Assembly: GCA_948567375.1 (NCBI GenBank) | Contig: OX419759.1 | Location: forward strand, 36,929,493-36,993,492 | From: Lunularia cruciata | Taxonomy: Eukaryota > Streptophyta > Marchantiopsida > Lunulariales > Lunulariaceae | Direction of reading: 5' to 3' | DNA length: 64,000 bases | In this document: piece after piece, positions 41,135 to 52,821 of the stretch | How positions within the stretch are numbered: the stretch's first letter is position 1 | How the letters are laid out: every line of letters begins with the position of its first letter | The notes under the pieces: generated by a model | What the model saw: only the letters and a program-made list of their open reading frames with translations | Databases searched by the model: none | What the model was told of the DNA's origin: nothing | Made by a program: the position numbers and the translations under genes

Positions 41135-43318
41135 CTATAGGAACAAGGAGTAGCACTTTGAGCACCTAATCAAGGTCTTACAACGCTTGGATGAGGCAAA
41201 TTCATCACTCAACCCAAAGAAGTGTATTTTTGGATGTGAAGAAGATCTACTTTTGGAGCACATCATCTCCAAGGATGGAATAGCAATTGATCCTAAGAAG
41301 GTGAGGAAAATCTCAAACCTTCCATTCCCTTCAAGCTTGACAAAGTTATGCCAATTCTTGGGGATGGTTGGATACTATAAGAGGTTCATCTTCTCATTTT
41401 CCAACAAGGCTTATGCATTGACCATCTACATGAAGAAGGGTGTAGATTAAATGGTGATTTTGGAGGACAAGAAGGCTCTCAAAGCTTTTGAGGAGCTCAA
41501 GCAATCCCTTGTTGTAGCTCCAATTCTTGCTAAACCTGACTAGAGTAAGCCTTTCATCCTCTACACTGATGCTTCTAATGTAGCTATAGGATACACTCTT
41601 AGTCAATTAGACCAAGATGGGCATGATCATCCAATAGCTTATGCTAGTAGGCAAATGGTTTTAGTAGAGAAGAACTACTCTGTCATAGAGAGAGAAGGGT
41701 TGGTAGTGATCTTTGGTCTCAAGAAGTTTAGACACTACTTGATTGGAGTGAAAGCCACCATTGTCACGGATCACAAGGCTTTGAAGTACATCTTCAACCA
41801 CCCTAATGTTGAAGGGAGACTAACAAGGTGGATGATACTCTTGTTTGAGTATGACTACACCATTGAGGATAGGCCAGGAAAGAAACATGCAAATGCTGAT
41901 TTGTTATCTAGAGCCTGTGATCATGATAGAGATGAGTCAGTGGATGATTCCTTCCCGGATGAGGAGCTCATGACAATCTCAGTCACTCAAGAGGTTCCAA
42001 TGGAGTACAAGGAGATTGTGGATTTTGTGACAAGAGGTAACTATCCAAAAAGGATGCATGCTAGGGAGAGGAAGGCCCTTGCAGCAAGATCTAGACCTTA
42101 CACAATGGCGGAGGATATTATTTTTCACCAAGGAGTAGATGGTCTACTTCGAAGAGCAATGGGTAAGGAAGAGTCTATCCTACTCATAAAGGAGTTTCAT
42201 GAAGGTTTAGTATGTGGAGGACACTTTGCAGGAAAGGTGACTGCTTTCAAGATTCTAGATGCAGGTTACCATTGGAGAGAGATTTTCAAGGATTGTCTTG
42301 ATTATTGCAAAAATTTTCATGTTTGTCAAGCTTTTGCTAGAAAGTCTACATCCACTCCACCACTTAGATCAATTCCATTGCTGGACCTTTTGAGAAGTGG
42401 AGAATTGATTTTGTAGGTCCTCTCAATAGAACCCCAAGGAACAATTGGTACATTGTGGTAGTTACTAATTACCTTACCAAATGGGTTGAGGCTAGACCAT
42501 TGAAGGACAAGAATGAAGATGAAATGGGCAGATTTCTTTATGAATCCATTATCACTAGGTTTGGATGCCCTTTGGAGTTGGTTTTTGATAGAAGAGGAGA
42601 GTTTACAGGAAGCATTACTACAACCATGCTACGACATTTCTCTATCACACATAGAGTAACTACATCCTATAAGCCAAATTCCAATGGCTTGGTAGAGAGA
42701 ACCAATCAGACCGTGTGCATGATGTTGGCCAAAGATGCAGAAATGGAGGGGGCTAAACATCATTGAGACAAGAGGATTCATGTAGTTTTGTGGGAGTATA
42801 GGACGACCTTGAAGACTTCCATTGGTTATTCTCCATTTCAATTGGTGTATGGTATTGACTCTACCTTACCTATTCACTTTGATCTTCCTACCTTCTAAAG
42901 CATTCATAGGAGATTGAAGAAAGCACAAGGAGGTGATGCAGAGAAGTCAAGGAAGGATCAACTCATGGAGTTGGAAGAGGCAAGAGCAGTTGCTATGGTT
43001 CAAGTGGAGCAAGCCCAAAGGAAACAAAAGGAGAGCTATGACAAGAGGCAAGGCAAGAAGAAGATAGAGACTTTCAAAGAAGGTGATTGGGTAATGTTGT
43101 TTGATTCCATTAGATTCAAGAGAGTGCAAAAGAAGTTTTTGCCTAAGTACTTTGGACCTTTCATAGTGGAGAAGGTGTGGGGCAATTACACCTATGATCT
43201 CAAGGAGTTGGGAGGAAGACACTTTGATAGGATTAACCATGATAAGTTGAAGATGTACCATAGAAGGTAGAGAGACCTTCACTTTGAGGACAAAGTGAAA
43301 ACTTAGTCCGGGGGTAAA
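41135..43318 (+). pseudogene. Plus-strand A element: RT end, RNase H, integrase
   Basis: Starts inside RT at the position just after the YxDD motif (HLIKVLQRLDEANSSLN equivalents), continues through RNase H (FRHYLIGVKATIVTDHKALK; DRPGKKHANADLLSRA) and integrase (zinc domain EFHEGLVCGGHF; Asp region mutated, NYLTKWVEARPL; VFDRRGEF; Glu in VERTNQTV; GPF segment and KLKMYHRR end at 43270). Open in 41655-42416, 42455-42766 and 42914-43270. The stops include TGA where other copies have the Trp of HHWDKR. It is followed by the hairpin (43278-43299) and polypurine tract (43309-43317). Confidence 0.86.
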
Positions 43319-43903
43319 TGTAACACCCATTTGTGCATGTGTGTGGTATTGTGATATTTAGCTCAGTATTACAAGTACTTAAGAGATATTATTTATATAG
43401 AGATAAAGGATGGTTCTATATTAGTCATGGTTAGCTAAAGTTAGTCATAGCTAAGATAGAGGGGACCTTACTTTAGAAGAAGTAGAAAAGATGAGCATCA
43501 CTATTTTGGATTTTAGTGTGTTGACTTGGTATTATTCCTAGATGTTTGGCTTTGAGGAAAGAGTTGAGAACTCTTGGGCCCGCAAGCCTTTTTGTTTTGG
43601 ATTCTTCTTTAGTACAAGGATAGCCCATGTGAAGGAATCCTTGATTTAGTGGTTGGGTCAAGATAAGACCACATGCTTAGGGGAATATGCCCATGTGAAT
43701 AGATATTCCTTTCTACTTTTTGACTTGACTTGACTTTTAGTCTAGTAACTTGAGTTACGGCGGTAATTTATAACTTTGGGATGTAATTATTTCACAAGTA
43801 TATAAACAAGGGGTGAGGAGGTACTCATCATCCTTTCATTTGCAACTATCTCTCTCTCATTGAGTTCTCTAGTGAGCAATGTCTTGAGTCTTGGAGTGTT
43901 AGC

Positions 43904-44350
43904 TGTCACGCCATTTGTAGTTTTGCATCTAGATGCTTGGACACTAGAGTTCTAGTGATAGTAGTGAGAGGCATTTTGGCCATTACTCATAGACTACTTT
44001 CCGACGGTCAGATTTTGGGTTTAGGGTACTGACTTCATGGTGGGGCTCACTGTCACTTGCACCGTCCGCACCGTTGGGTGTGCCGTCAGCGGGACCGTTG
44101 GGAAGCGACCTAGGTCAAAATCAGGGGTATACCCTGGGAGTGCAGCTTGAGAGAGCTCACTTTTGTGATGTTGAGCCTTCGAGTTCATGGCTAGAGTGGA
44201 CAGAAAGCCGGCGAGCATAACTTGGAGTCTCTTTGCTAGAGTGGGTGTGGCTTGATTGTAATTAGTGCCCTATTATTGGCAAGTTGTTGAGGAGTAGATC
44301 AAGTATTGATTTGAGTTTGATTGATTCGAGTGGTAAACGATCTGATTACA
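43904..44350 (+). repeat. B left terminal repeat (segment Y only)
   Basis: Starts TGTCACGCCATTTG and ends GATCTGATTACA. Matches 52822-53256 with some two dozen differences. The 106-base segment X that accompanies Y on the right side is missing here. No standard primer-binding site follows (sequence TTAGAGAAGTGAGTC). The stretch 44351-45445 is leader without a recognisable gene. Confidence 0.8.
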
Positions 44351-45445
44351 TTAGAGAAGTGAGTCAAGGGGAAATTGGGCATGAATTACAAGTGTTGGTG
44401 GTATCTCCAAGCATGGTGGATCATGGTGTCTTGATCAAGTAGTTCAGATTTCCTTGAGAGAGTGTGTGTGCGGAAGCGCTGGCAAAATTTGGAGCCAGGG
44501 AAGAAGCAATTTTCAAGCGGTAGTTGTGATTTTGAGCTCAGGACCAATTTGTTATGAGTTGTGCTCAAAAATTGAAATTGAAGGTGGAGTTGGAAGCAGA
44601 TTCTCATGAATTGCAAATTGTATGAAAAAGATTTTTCCAATTTGGCTCAAGTGAAGAGTTAGCTGAGGATTTAGTGGTCAACCATTTTTAGGGATTTATG
44701 TTAGATTTTATGTCAGATTTTGTGAAGGAGTTACGTCAGATTTTGGCGGAAAGAACTTGAAAGTGATCCTCGGTGATCCTCGTAGCTCAAGAAATAGATA
44801 GGTACTCCAATTATGTCAAATGCCAAATGGTGGCAGAGTTGGTCATGTGTTGATTTATGAGATGGAGGGTTGTTGTTTAGCATTCATGTGATTGGACCCC
44901 CTCCATTCTTTGCTTCTTTTTTGTGCACCATGTTTGTGTGAGGTGCCCTAAATTTTGAGCATTAGTGCTCTGGTGTGCTCTTGATAGTGAGGCTAGAGTG
45001 ATGACCAGTCAGACTATCTTTGTTTCTCTCCAATGAGGTAGGAAGTGATGATCTACAGACCGTGAGAATGCGTGTTGTGATGGCAGGTTAGAGGTCACCC
45101 TTGCCCCTAGTATAGTTGTCTTAGTTATAGTTACATTAGTGGATAGTGTTCTGCTAGTTTTAGCACTTAGTGGTGCTCGGTTGGTGTTGGCACTTGGTGG
45201 GGTACTTGCGGTTGCAGTTGGTGGTTCTGGTTTGTTGTTGTGGTTACTTGGTCATGACGGAGTTCTTTGGGGATTCCAGAGGAGTTAGCCCTACAGTACA
45301 CAATGGGTTTACTCAAAGTGGCGCTCATTATTAGCGTGTATCTCAGGTCCTAGTGAGGGAGGAGATTGACTCTGAGTTGGAGTTCAACACAGGAGCTAAT
45401 CTAGTTGAGAGTGCACTTGTTGTGTCCGCACCGTTGTTGTAGGAC

Positions 45446-47053
45446 ATGGATGAGATTTATGGGGCCTCCAAAGACCCTAGGCGTTACTCTGGTATAGTGG
45501 GTACCATTGAGTTGGATGACTTCATCTAGGAGTTTGATAGTTGGTGTGATCTGTAGTAGGCGCGGAACCCGACTTTGTTCACACCTTTCATGGCATGGAA
45601 GGAGTTGTTTCAGCACTTGGAGGGTCCGCCGATGGACAACTACCATGAGTTTAGGAGAGCTCATTTGGAGGAGATTGAGTTATGAAGACAATATTGGTCT
45701 CTAAACTATATCTCTACCACTTCAGGCTCGGTGGCCAAGAGTAGATCGGTTGTACCTACAAGTTCTAGTTTGAGTAGTGTTGGTGGAGCTAGTGGAGGTG
45801 CACTAACTAGAGATAGTGTTACCACGAGTGGAGGTACCGCTGCAGGAGGTGGTGTGGTACCGGGGTTTAACCTCATGGTAGAGTTCTTCTTGTGTTTGAG
45901 GCAAAACTACCAGGGAGTGCGGACTGACAAGCTGAGGAGCTTGCAAGAGTTCCAACAGAAGGTTAGAGAGAGCTTACGCGAGGCATACACTTGCATGAGG
46001 CGGCTGATCAATTTCACTCAAGGAGTTACTGAGGCCCAGGCAATCTTGTTTTGGTATGGGATACTGGACAAGGAGTTGTGACGTAGAGTTCGTGATGCTA
46101 CGTTGTTATAGGCTACTTTGCCTACTTTGGCAGTGGTCTTTGGTTTGGGTGAGCGTATTGAGCTCAACATGGTGGACGAGAGAGTGGTGACATCTGGATT
46201 TGGTAGGGAGATCTCATCCACGGTTGTGACTTCTTCTAGAGTGCAGCAAAGTGTACGACGCCCAATTGGTTTTTGAGGACAAGGTGGACAGCCCAAATCC
46301 TATGGAGCGAGTGGAGGGCCTAGTGGAGTTAGACCCTTACCTTCATTTTTGGGTCAACAACAACCATTGAGTGGTGGTGTTGCTTGTTGGACTTGTGGTG
46401 GACCTCACCATCGGAGAGAATGTACTAAGGGCAGCGGACCTGATACCTCTGGTGCATCACAACCAGCACAGAGGCAGTGTGAGCACTGCCACAGATTTGG
46501 TTACACTAGTGACCGGTGTTTTGACCTACACCCGGAGTTACGGAGTGGTAGGGCTACTATGCCAGGTAGTAGAGGAGCTCCAGTTCATGGAGGACGAGGT
46601 GGTAGAGGTGGTGGTAGAGGATCTACACCTAGTAGGAGTGCAGTACCTGCCCTTACTTTTGACACAACTATGGCTACACGGATTGAGCAGTTGGAGCAGA
46701 GATTGGCTAGTATAGCTATTGCTCAGAGGAGATCAGATTCGGGTGCTGAGGCTTCCACCTCATATGTTGGTGATAGAGATGCTTTGGATTTCATGTGCAG
46801 AGCAGCACAGGTGGATGCATCTGCAGTAGTGACTAGGAGTGCAGTACATGCTCCAAAGCCTAGAGGAGCATCAATGGAGTTGGACCCACAGAGAGGAGAG
46901 GTTGGGAGACAAGTCAGACTTCCCCAGTCTTTCACGCTATCTAAGGCATTGCAGACAACATCCATGGTTCCTAGATGTCCTAGTGTAGGTGTGGTAGGTG
47001 ATGATGGAGTACATGATGGACTACCTACTAGTCAGCCACCTACTACTTCATAG
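45446..47053 (+). pseudogene. B Gag
   Basis: Likely start MDEIYGASKDPRRYSGI at 45446. Capsid-like segments follow (MAWKELFQHLEGPPMDNYHEF; LREAYTCMRRLINFTQGVTE), then two knuckles: CWTCGGPHHRREC (46385-46423, C-x2-C-x3-H-x4-C) and CEHCHRFGYTSDRC (46478-46519), in which the His is replaced by Tyr. Then a glycine-rich stretch and a coiled-coil segment (IEQLEQRLASIAIAQRR). Stops at 45527 (TAG), 45554 and 45557 (TAG TAG), near 45684 (TGA) and near 46079 (TGA). Each is one C-to-T step from a Gln or Arg codon. Confidence 0.82.
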
Positions 47054-47065
47054 ACTGAGTCTCGC

Positions 47066-48137
47066 ATGATGTTGGGGGCGGCTCAGCTGATTATGCGGTG
47101 TTCTTTGTTTTCAGCCAATGACATGTTTACATTGGGAGTTGACCCAGCCCCAGTGTTCCGGTTGGCTGCCACACTTTGTGAGAATAGGGATGATGTGGTT
47201 CCTACTACTAGGGCAGAGGTGGTTGATAGTGGAGCTGACTTGGTTGAGGAGCATGAGATTTGTTCAGCAACCAGTGGTTTATGGCAGGCAGCAGCGGCTA
47301 GACTAGAGGAATTGCCAACTAGACCGGCCTTTGAGAGAGCACGGTTCACACCTGGTGTTGTCCTATTGGATAACCAAAGGGGGATTTTTTGTCTGGTGGG
47401 ACCTTCAGGGAAGGTCTATACACCACATAGAGTCTTGTTAGACTTGGGTGCACAACCCCTTATGTTGGGGAAGGCTGCAGTTGTCGGTCTGGAGTTATGG
47501 AAGACCAATGTGGAGTGGTGTCCATTTTAAGATCCAGACATCTCTAGGTGGAGGTTCGACACAGTACATCATACGTGGGGAGCTTGTTGTCCATGTTCAG
47601 CCTGGTCATCTGATTGATAGCTTGGTGGTGAGAGCTCAGGCTATTGCGACAATAGCTGAGTTATATGATGTGCTAGTTGGAGGAGCAGTGTTATACCTCA
47701 TGGGTTTCAACATTGACTATTGGGAGGAGACAGCCTCCTATAGACCTAGTTGGCAATCTGGTGAGGGACATGTATGTTGCCTACCAGTACGCTTCAGTAG
47801 TGGCAGTCTTGGCTCACTACAGTCCGAGACCATGGCAGCATCAGTTTTAGCTTTCAATGGTGCAGTTACTTGGCTTGGTGACTTGTTGGAGGGGAACACC
47901 CATGCAGAGGATACTCCATTACCAAAGGAGATCACTTGGCTTTGGAGTATGAGTAGGATTGTTCCATCCACCTTGGATGTTCCACTGTGGAGTTCAGAGG
48001 AGGCATTGCAGCAACATGCAGATCAATTGGTGTAGTAGGCTTAGAGTGGAGCCTTTGTATTATTAGGAGATGAGTGTGAGGATGAGCCTCCAAAGGTGAT
48101 TGCTTTGACACCTTTGTATACCACACTCATTGCTTGG
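47066..48137 (+). pseudogene. B protease and linker
   Basis: Retropepsin-like domain with active-site residues LLDLGAQPLMLG (47441-47452 codes Asp-Leu-Gly-Ala). The frame shifts near 47520; the protease end then reads YDVLVGGAVLYLMGFNIDYW. About 130 residues of linker without a known domain (RPSWQSGEGHVCC to HADQLV) lead to the methyltransferase. A TAG at about 48033-48035 and another at 48138 interrupt the path. Confidence 0.7.
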
Positions 48138-48140
48138 TAG

Positions 48141-49110
48141 TATCCAATAGAAGGGATATGTCTATTGGAGTTGTTTGGTGGGATCAGCACCGGACTAGCT
48201 GCGGTGTTACATGCGGGAATCCGAGTACATTGGTACTTGTATGTAGAGAGAGATGAGACTACTAGGCAAGTCTCTCTACATCATGTGGCACACTTGGCCT
48301 ATCGGTATCCGGAGTTATTACCAATATCAGCAGTCAGAGGTTACCAGAAGGCCCTACAAGTAGACATTTCCTTACGGGGGGCGCATGACCTAAAGAGACA
48401 TGGGCCTATTCACTTGGTGATTTTTGGATGGCCATGTCAGGGACATACACGTGCTGGCCGCGGTTTGGGTCTTCAGGATCCTTGTTCTGGTGTGTTTTGG
48501 GAGATGCTACGAATACTACGACATCTCTAGGTTCATCAGTCCATTTCTCCAGCTTACCTTTTGGAGAACGTGCCTTTGATGGGTGATTCTTGCACCAGAG
48601 TGGTGCGAGTACACATCAGGTCCATTCTTGGATAGGACTTGTTGTACTGTTAGATGCAGCCAGAGTGGGATCACGGGCTCATCGTCTTTGTCTTTGGTGG
48701 ACAAACCTCTTACCTAGAGAGGTTCTATAGTACGCTTATGATGGGATTCAACGACTTGACCACATCCTTGTGGATGACATCTTGGATGTTGGACGTCAGT
48801 CTCAGACAATAGTAGTGGTTGATAGGTCACCTATGGTAGTGGTGAACCTAGTTAGACAACCTAGAGCCAAATTTCCTACACTCATGAGTTTCCCAAGCTC
48901 TCATGCTTTTCGAGAGGGAGGACCTGGACTTGTTTGGGACTCACAGTTACAGCAGTTGGTGGAGCCCAACATTGATGAGAGAGAGCAGGCGATGGGTTTT
49001 TGCACCGGTATTACCATTGTTCCAACAGTGTCAAAGGCATCCAGGCGTCAAGTGTTAGGTTAGGCTATGGACCTAAATTGTTTGACCTGGATTGTGAGCA
49101 TTGGCTTGGC
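48141..49110 (+). pseudogene. C5-cytosine DNA methyltransferase domain in element B
   Basis: The region encodes the conserved blocks of an S-adenosylmethionine-dependent cytosine-5 DNA methyltransferase. Motif I FGGISTG (48174-48194, cofactor loop), motif II-like VERDE (48243-48257), motif IV GWPCQGHTRAG with the catalytic Cys at 48435-48437, motif VI LLENVP with the catalytic Glu (48561-48575), motif VIII SRAHRLCLWWTN (48671-48706), then a short target-recognition segment, EREQAMGF (48977-49000) and the motif X region (RRQVLG, stop, AMDLNCL, to about 49085). About 315 residues in total. The order is canonical, so it is not the permuted DRM type. There is no chromodomain between the motifs as in CMT. 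The spacing and the HR/WxN block are closest to DNMT3. This copy has TAG stops at 48528, near 48729 and at 49061, and one frameshift near 48635, so it is dead. All catalytic residues are still readable. Confidence 0.85.
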
Positions 49111-50950
49111 AGGGCAGCATAGGATGCGCTTGATAAGCATCACCACTCGGACACTTGTGAGCCGTGTGCCTATCGAGATGATTTAGGCACATGCTGGGGG
49201 CAATGGACCGAGTGGACATGGTATTTTTGGGACACATACAATAGCTACTAGGGAGAGTGGTCTACTTGGAGTCCATCTAGGTGAGCGTGGGCTACTTGGA
49301 TTACACCCTTAGTCCACATAGGATGCAGCTAGAAGACGTATGGAGCTTGCAGCCAGAGTGGAGGGAATTTTTCACACAAAGGTTGATACCTCTAGTGGTC
49401 GGGAGCATGACACTATTGCTCCCAAGGGCCTAGTGTAGCAACCAGTCGGTACGTCTTCCACTCCTACTACAGTTACAAAGGATACTTGGGAGCTAGATCT
49501 TGGACCCAAGCTTACTGGAGAGGAAAGACGGAGGGTTTGGAGGTTCTTGAGGAGTCACACAAGTTGTTTTGCCTTCAATATGAAGGATTTGGGTGCTTTG
49601 AAGGGACCTAGTATACGGATTGAGCTGACTAGCAATACACCAGTTTTCCGACGTCCTTATCAATATAGTGAGATGGAGAGGACATTGATTCAAAGCTAAA
49701 GTAGTGACCTTTTTGAGGCTGGTTTGGTGGAGATTTCACATGGAGAGTGTGCATCAGCAACAGTGATGCCAACCAAGAAGGATATGCATGGCAACTACAC
49801 AGATAGGCGGATGTGTGGAGATTACTGTCCTATCAACCGATAGACCAGGGCTGATTGGTATGCCATGCCTACATCGGAGGAGATTTTTGGTGCGATTAGG
49901 TATGCAAAGGTCTTCAGTACTTTGGATCTTTGAGCAGGATATCATGAGTTGCCAATCAAGGAGGAGGATAAGTCCAAGACAACATTTTGGGCTATTGATC
50001 CTCACGGTAAGGATGTGTTATATCAGTGGAGGTTCTTACCATTTGGATTGAAGAACACTCATGCTGAGTTCCAGAGGGTCATAGATAGAATCCTAGCTGG
50101 ATTGGATTTTGCTCGGTGTTATATTGATGACATTTTGGTCTATAGCACTATTGTGGAGGAGCATGAGAGACAGTTGTTGGAGGTGTTTGAGAGGTTGAGA
50201 TCTCATGGACTCAAATAACATCCTGGGAAGTGTAGGTTCTTCCATGAGCACGTTGAGTATTTGGGTCACACTATCTACCCCGGAGGACTTGGTGTTCAGC
50301 AGACCAAGGTGGAGGCTATTGCACGTAGTCCTTGGCTTACGGATGTGAGCAAAGTGCAAGCATTCCTTGGGTTGGTGAACTTCTATCACCGCTATGTTAG
50401 AGGATTTAGTGCCATTGCCAAGGCCTTGACAAAGCTGACCAAGCTTACATAGGAGTGGTGTTGGGGAGATGAGCAAGAGAGAGCTTTTGTAGAGCTCAAG
50501 GAGAGGTTGACATGTGCTCCTATTTTGAGGAGACCAATCAGAGGATGACCATTTCAGGTTCATACTGATTGGAGTATGTTGAGGCTTGGAGCGGTGCTCA
50601 CCCAACAAGATGATGAGGGGAAGGAGTTTTTGGTGGCCTATGCTAGTCACTCCAACAATTCAGCGAAGGTGAAGTATAGTTCATATGAGGGAGAGTGCTT
50701 GGCAGCAATTTGGGCAATAGCACATTTCCGATGTTACCTATTTGGTAACCCCTTCACTCTCATCATTGATCATCAGCCACAGAAGTGGTTAATGGAGTCC
50801 GACAAGCTTTCAAGGAAGCTTGCACAATGGGCTCTAATTTTATAGGAGTATGATTTCACGGTTGTTCACAGACCTAGAGTGGTGAACCGTGATGTAGATG
50901 GATTGAGTAGAAACCCACGTCCCAGCCAGCAGGATCAGATCGGAGCACGT
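49111..50950 (+). pseudogene. B reverse transcriptase and RNase H
   Basis: A linker (49111-49480) is followed by RT: ELDLGPKLTGEERRRVWRFL, SNTPVFRRPYQYS, first catalytic Asp in FSTLDL (about 49915-49930), LPFGLKNTHAEFQRVIDRIL and YIDDILVYS (Asp pair at 50126-50131), thumb CRFFHEHVEYLGHTIYPGG, connection QAFLGLVNFYHRYV. Then RNase H with VHTDWSMLRLGAVLTQQ, SSYEGECLAAIWAI, FTLIIDHQPQKWLM and VVHRPRVVNRDVDGLSRNP. Stops at 49699 area, 49841, 49931, 50216, 50450, 50546 area and 50843: all TAG, TGA or TAA at positions where Gln or Arg is expected. Confidence 0.85.
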
Positions 50951-52500
50951 TGGCATGGTGAGACAGATGAGAAGATGGTGCCAGGTTGGCATGCGTCGGC
51001 CTTCTATGTATATTTTTAGAGGCTTTGGTGGTATCTCTCTCAATGCATACAAGAGGAGTTATTGAGGTCATAGATCCAAAGAGTGAAGATATTGGTACAG
51101 TTCAGCAAGACATTCATGATGATGTCTTAGTGATGGACTATCTTTGCATTGATGTTATGGGTGGCACAATTGGGGCCAAGGAGAGAGATTGTGTTCTTTA
51201 GCGAGCCAAACGGTTTAGATTGGAGTGAAAACACCTTTTGCATGTATGGGAGGATGGTAGAGTGCGAGTAGTACCACTTCTAGCACAAAGACCATAGTTG
51301 GTTCGTCATGCTCATGAGGAGCTAGGACATTTTGGAGTAAAATGTACATATAGCTTACTCTAGAGTCATTATTGGTGGCATGGTATGCAGACCGAGGTAC
51401 AGCAGTTTTTTGCTAGATGTGTCGTTTGTGACCGAGTTAGAGCATCATTCAATGCTCCTACGCCACAGTTACACCCATTACCTATCATGGGATTGGGTTA
51501 CCGTTGGAGTTTAGACTTTGCTGGACCTTTACTGCTGACTGTGAGACATCATCTGTATGTTTTGGTGATGGTGGAGCACTTCTCCAAGTGGATTGAGTTG
51601 GTGGCACTTCCTGACAAGTCTAGTGAAGGGACAACTTACTCATTCGTAGATCGAGTTCTTAGTCATTTTGGTGCACCAGCTGAGGTTTTGACTGATCAAG
51701 GTACATAGTTCTTGGGAGAGTTTCAGGTCTTGTGTGACAAGGCTTTGATTGATCACCGTACTACCTCCCGAGATCACCCTAAGGCAGATGGCTTAGCAAA
51801 GAGAGTGGTTCAGACGGTGAAGAGAGGATTGCAAAAGTATGGTTTGCAGAGAGGCCACTTGGGAGATTGGGATCTCCAGTTACCTTGGTTGGCCATGGGC
51901 TATCGGTTCAGCCAGCAAGCCTCCTTAGCATCCTTCTCTCCGTACTTTCTACTCTATGGATGAGATCCAGATTTACCTGCAGCCATTTGTCAAGATGCTA
52001 CTATAGTTTTGGACTTGGATGACCCCAATGTATGGATGAGCGCATGCTCTCAACGTGCAGAGATCTTTCGGAGAGTGATGCCAATGGCCTTTGAGAACTT
52101 GGCGATTGCTCAGCATAGAGATACTTTACGTTGTGCTACCATTGGAAGAGGAGGTTATAGACCCTCGATCCATTGATTTCATCCAGGAGATTATGTATAT
52201 CTATAGCAAATAGCACCGACAACACTTGATGTTTTGACAGGCCGCACTATCTTGAGAGTGCGTGAGGTTTTGCCATCTGGAGTCCTTGTGTTAGAAGGAC
52301 ATGATGGTGTTGTTTGGAAGGACCATGTACACAATTGTGCGCCATGCCACCTCCCAAACATTGATGGTACTATGGACCCAAGCTTGGCACTTGTACGTGC
52401 AGGCTTGAGGTGTATGTGGCTCTTCTGCTGGAGCTACTACTCTATTAGTGTGTGATAGTTGTTTGAGAGGATGGCATATGGCATGTATGACTCCTCCCCT
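50951..52500 (+). pseudogene. B integrase
   Basis: Zinc domain HAHEELGHFG ... FFARCVVCDRV (51306-51435), core with Asp in RWSLDFAGP (about 51510-51530), Asp in VLTDQGT (about 51690-51708), and the Glu position mutated to Lys in DGLAKRVVQTVKR (codon AAG at 51799-51801). C-terminal part HPGDYVYL, GRTILRVREVLPSGVLVL to HLPNIDG (about 52370). The frame differs by one from RT, with a shift between 50950 and 51385. Stops near 51296, 51361, 51706 and 51961 again fit C-to-T changes. No chromodomain seen. Confidence 0.84.
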
Positions 52501-52713
52501 CATGGTGGTTCCTCAAGGACAGTAGTTATGTCCTAGATGTACTTGACCTAAAGCTAGTTCATTCTTTATATGGTATAGATTGCAGATAGGCGACTAACAA
52601 TGGGGTTCCATAACACCTGGCCTCCTGATCTTTGCTCATAATAGGGTATACTATATACTTAGAGTAGATGGCTATTTGGAGTTAGAAGGACCTAACCGCC
52701 AACTAGGGGGCAA

Positions 52714-52820
52714 TTGTGGCACTTTAGAGTCTATGTATGACTTATGTGTGAGTTGTGCTTCTATTGTGTATGATGTTGACAGCGATGTATGTTGTGTAGC
52801 AATGTATATACGCACGACAA
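52714..52820 (+). repeat. B segment X, first copy, after a polypurine tract
   Basis: TTGTGGCACTTTAGAGTC... to ...ACGCACGACAA, directly after the purine run AGGGGGCAAT (52705-52713), which is a plausible polypurine tract. The same sequence with two changes follows segment Y at 53257-53362. The junction of X and Y (52816-52825) is the perfect palindrome GACAATTGTC. Confidence 0.8.
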
Positions 52821-52821
52821 T

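Noticed and set aside
48141-49110. Interpretation as a DRM-type or CMT-type methyltransferase
   Set aside because: DRM enzymes have permuted motifs (VI-X before I-IV) and CMTs have a chromodomain within the catalytic domain; here the order is canonical and no chromodomain is present.
48141-49110. Interpretation as a host methyltransferase gene next to a transposon
   Set aside because: It lies between protease and RT on the same strand without introns or promoter, and its reading frame relates to gag and RT through two compensating shifts.
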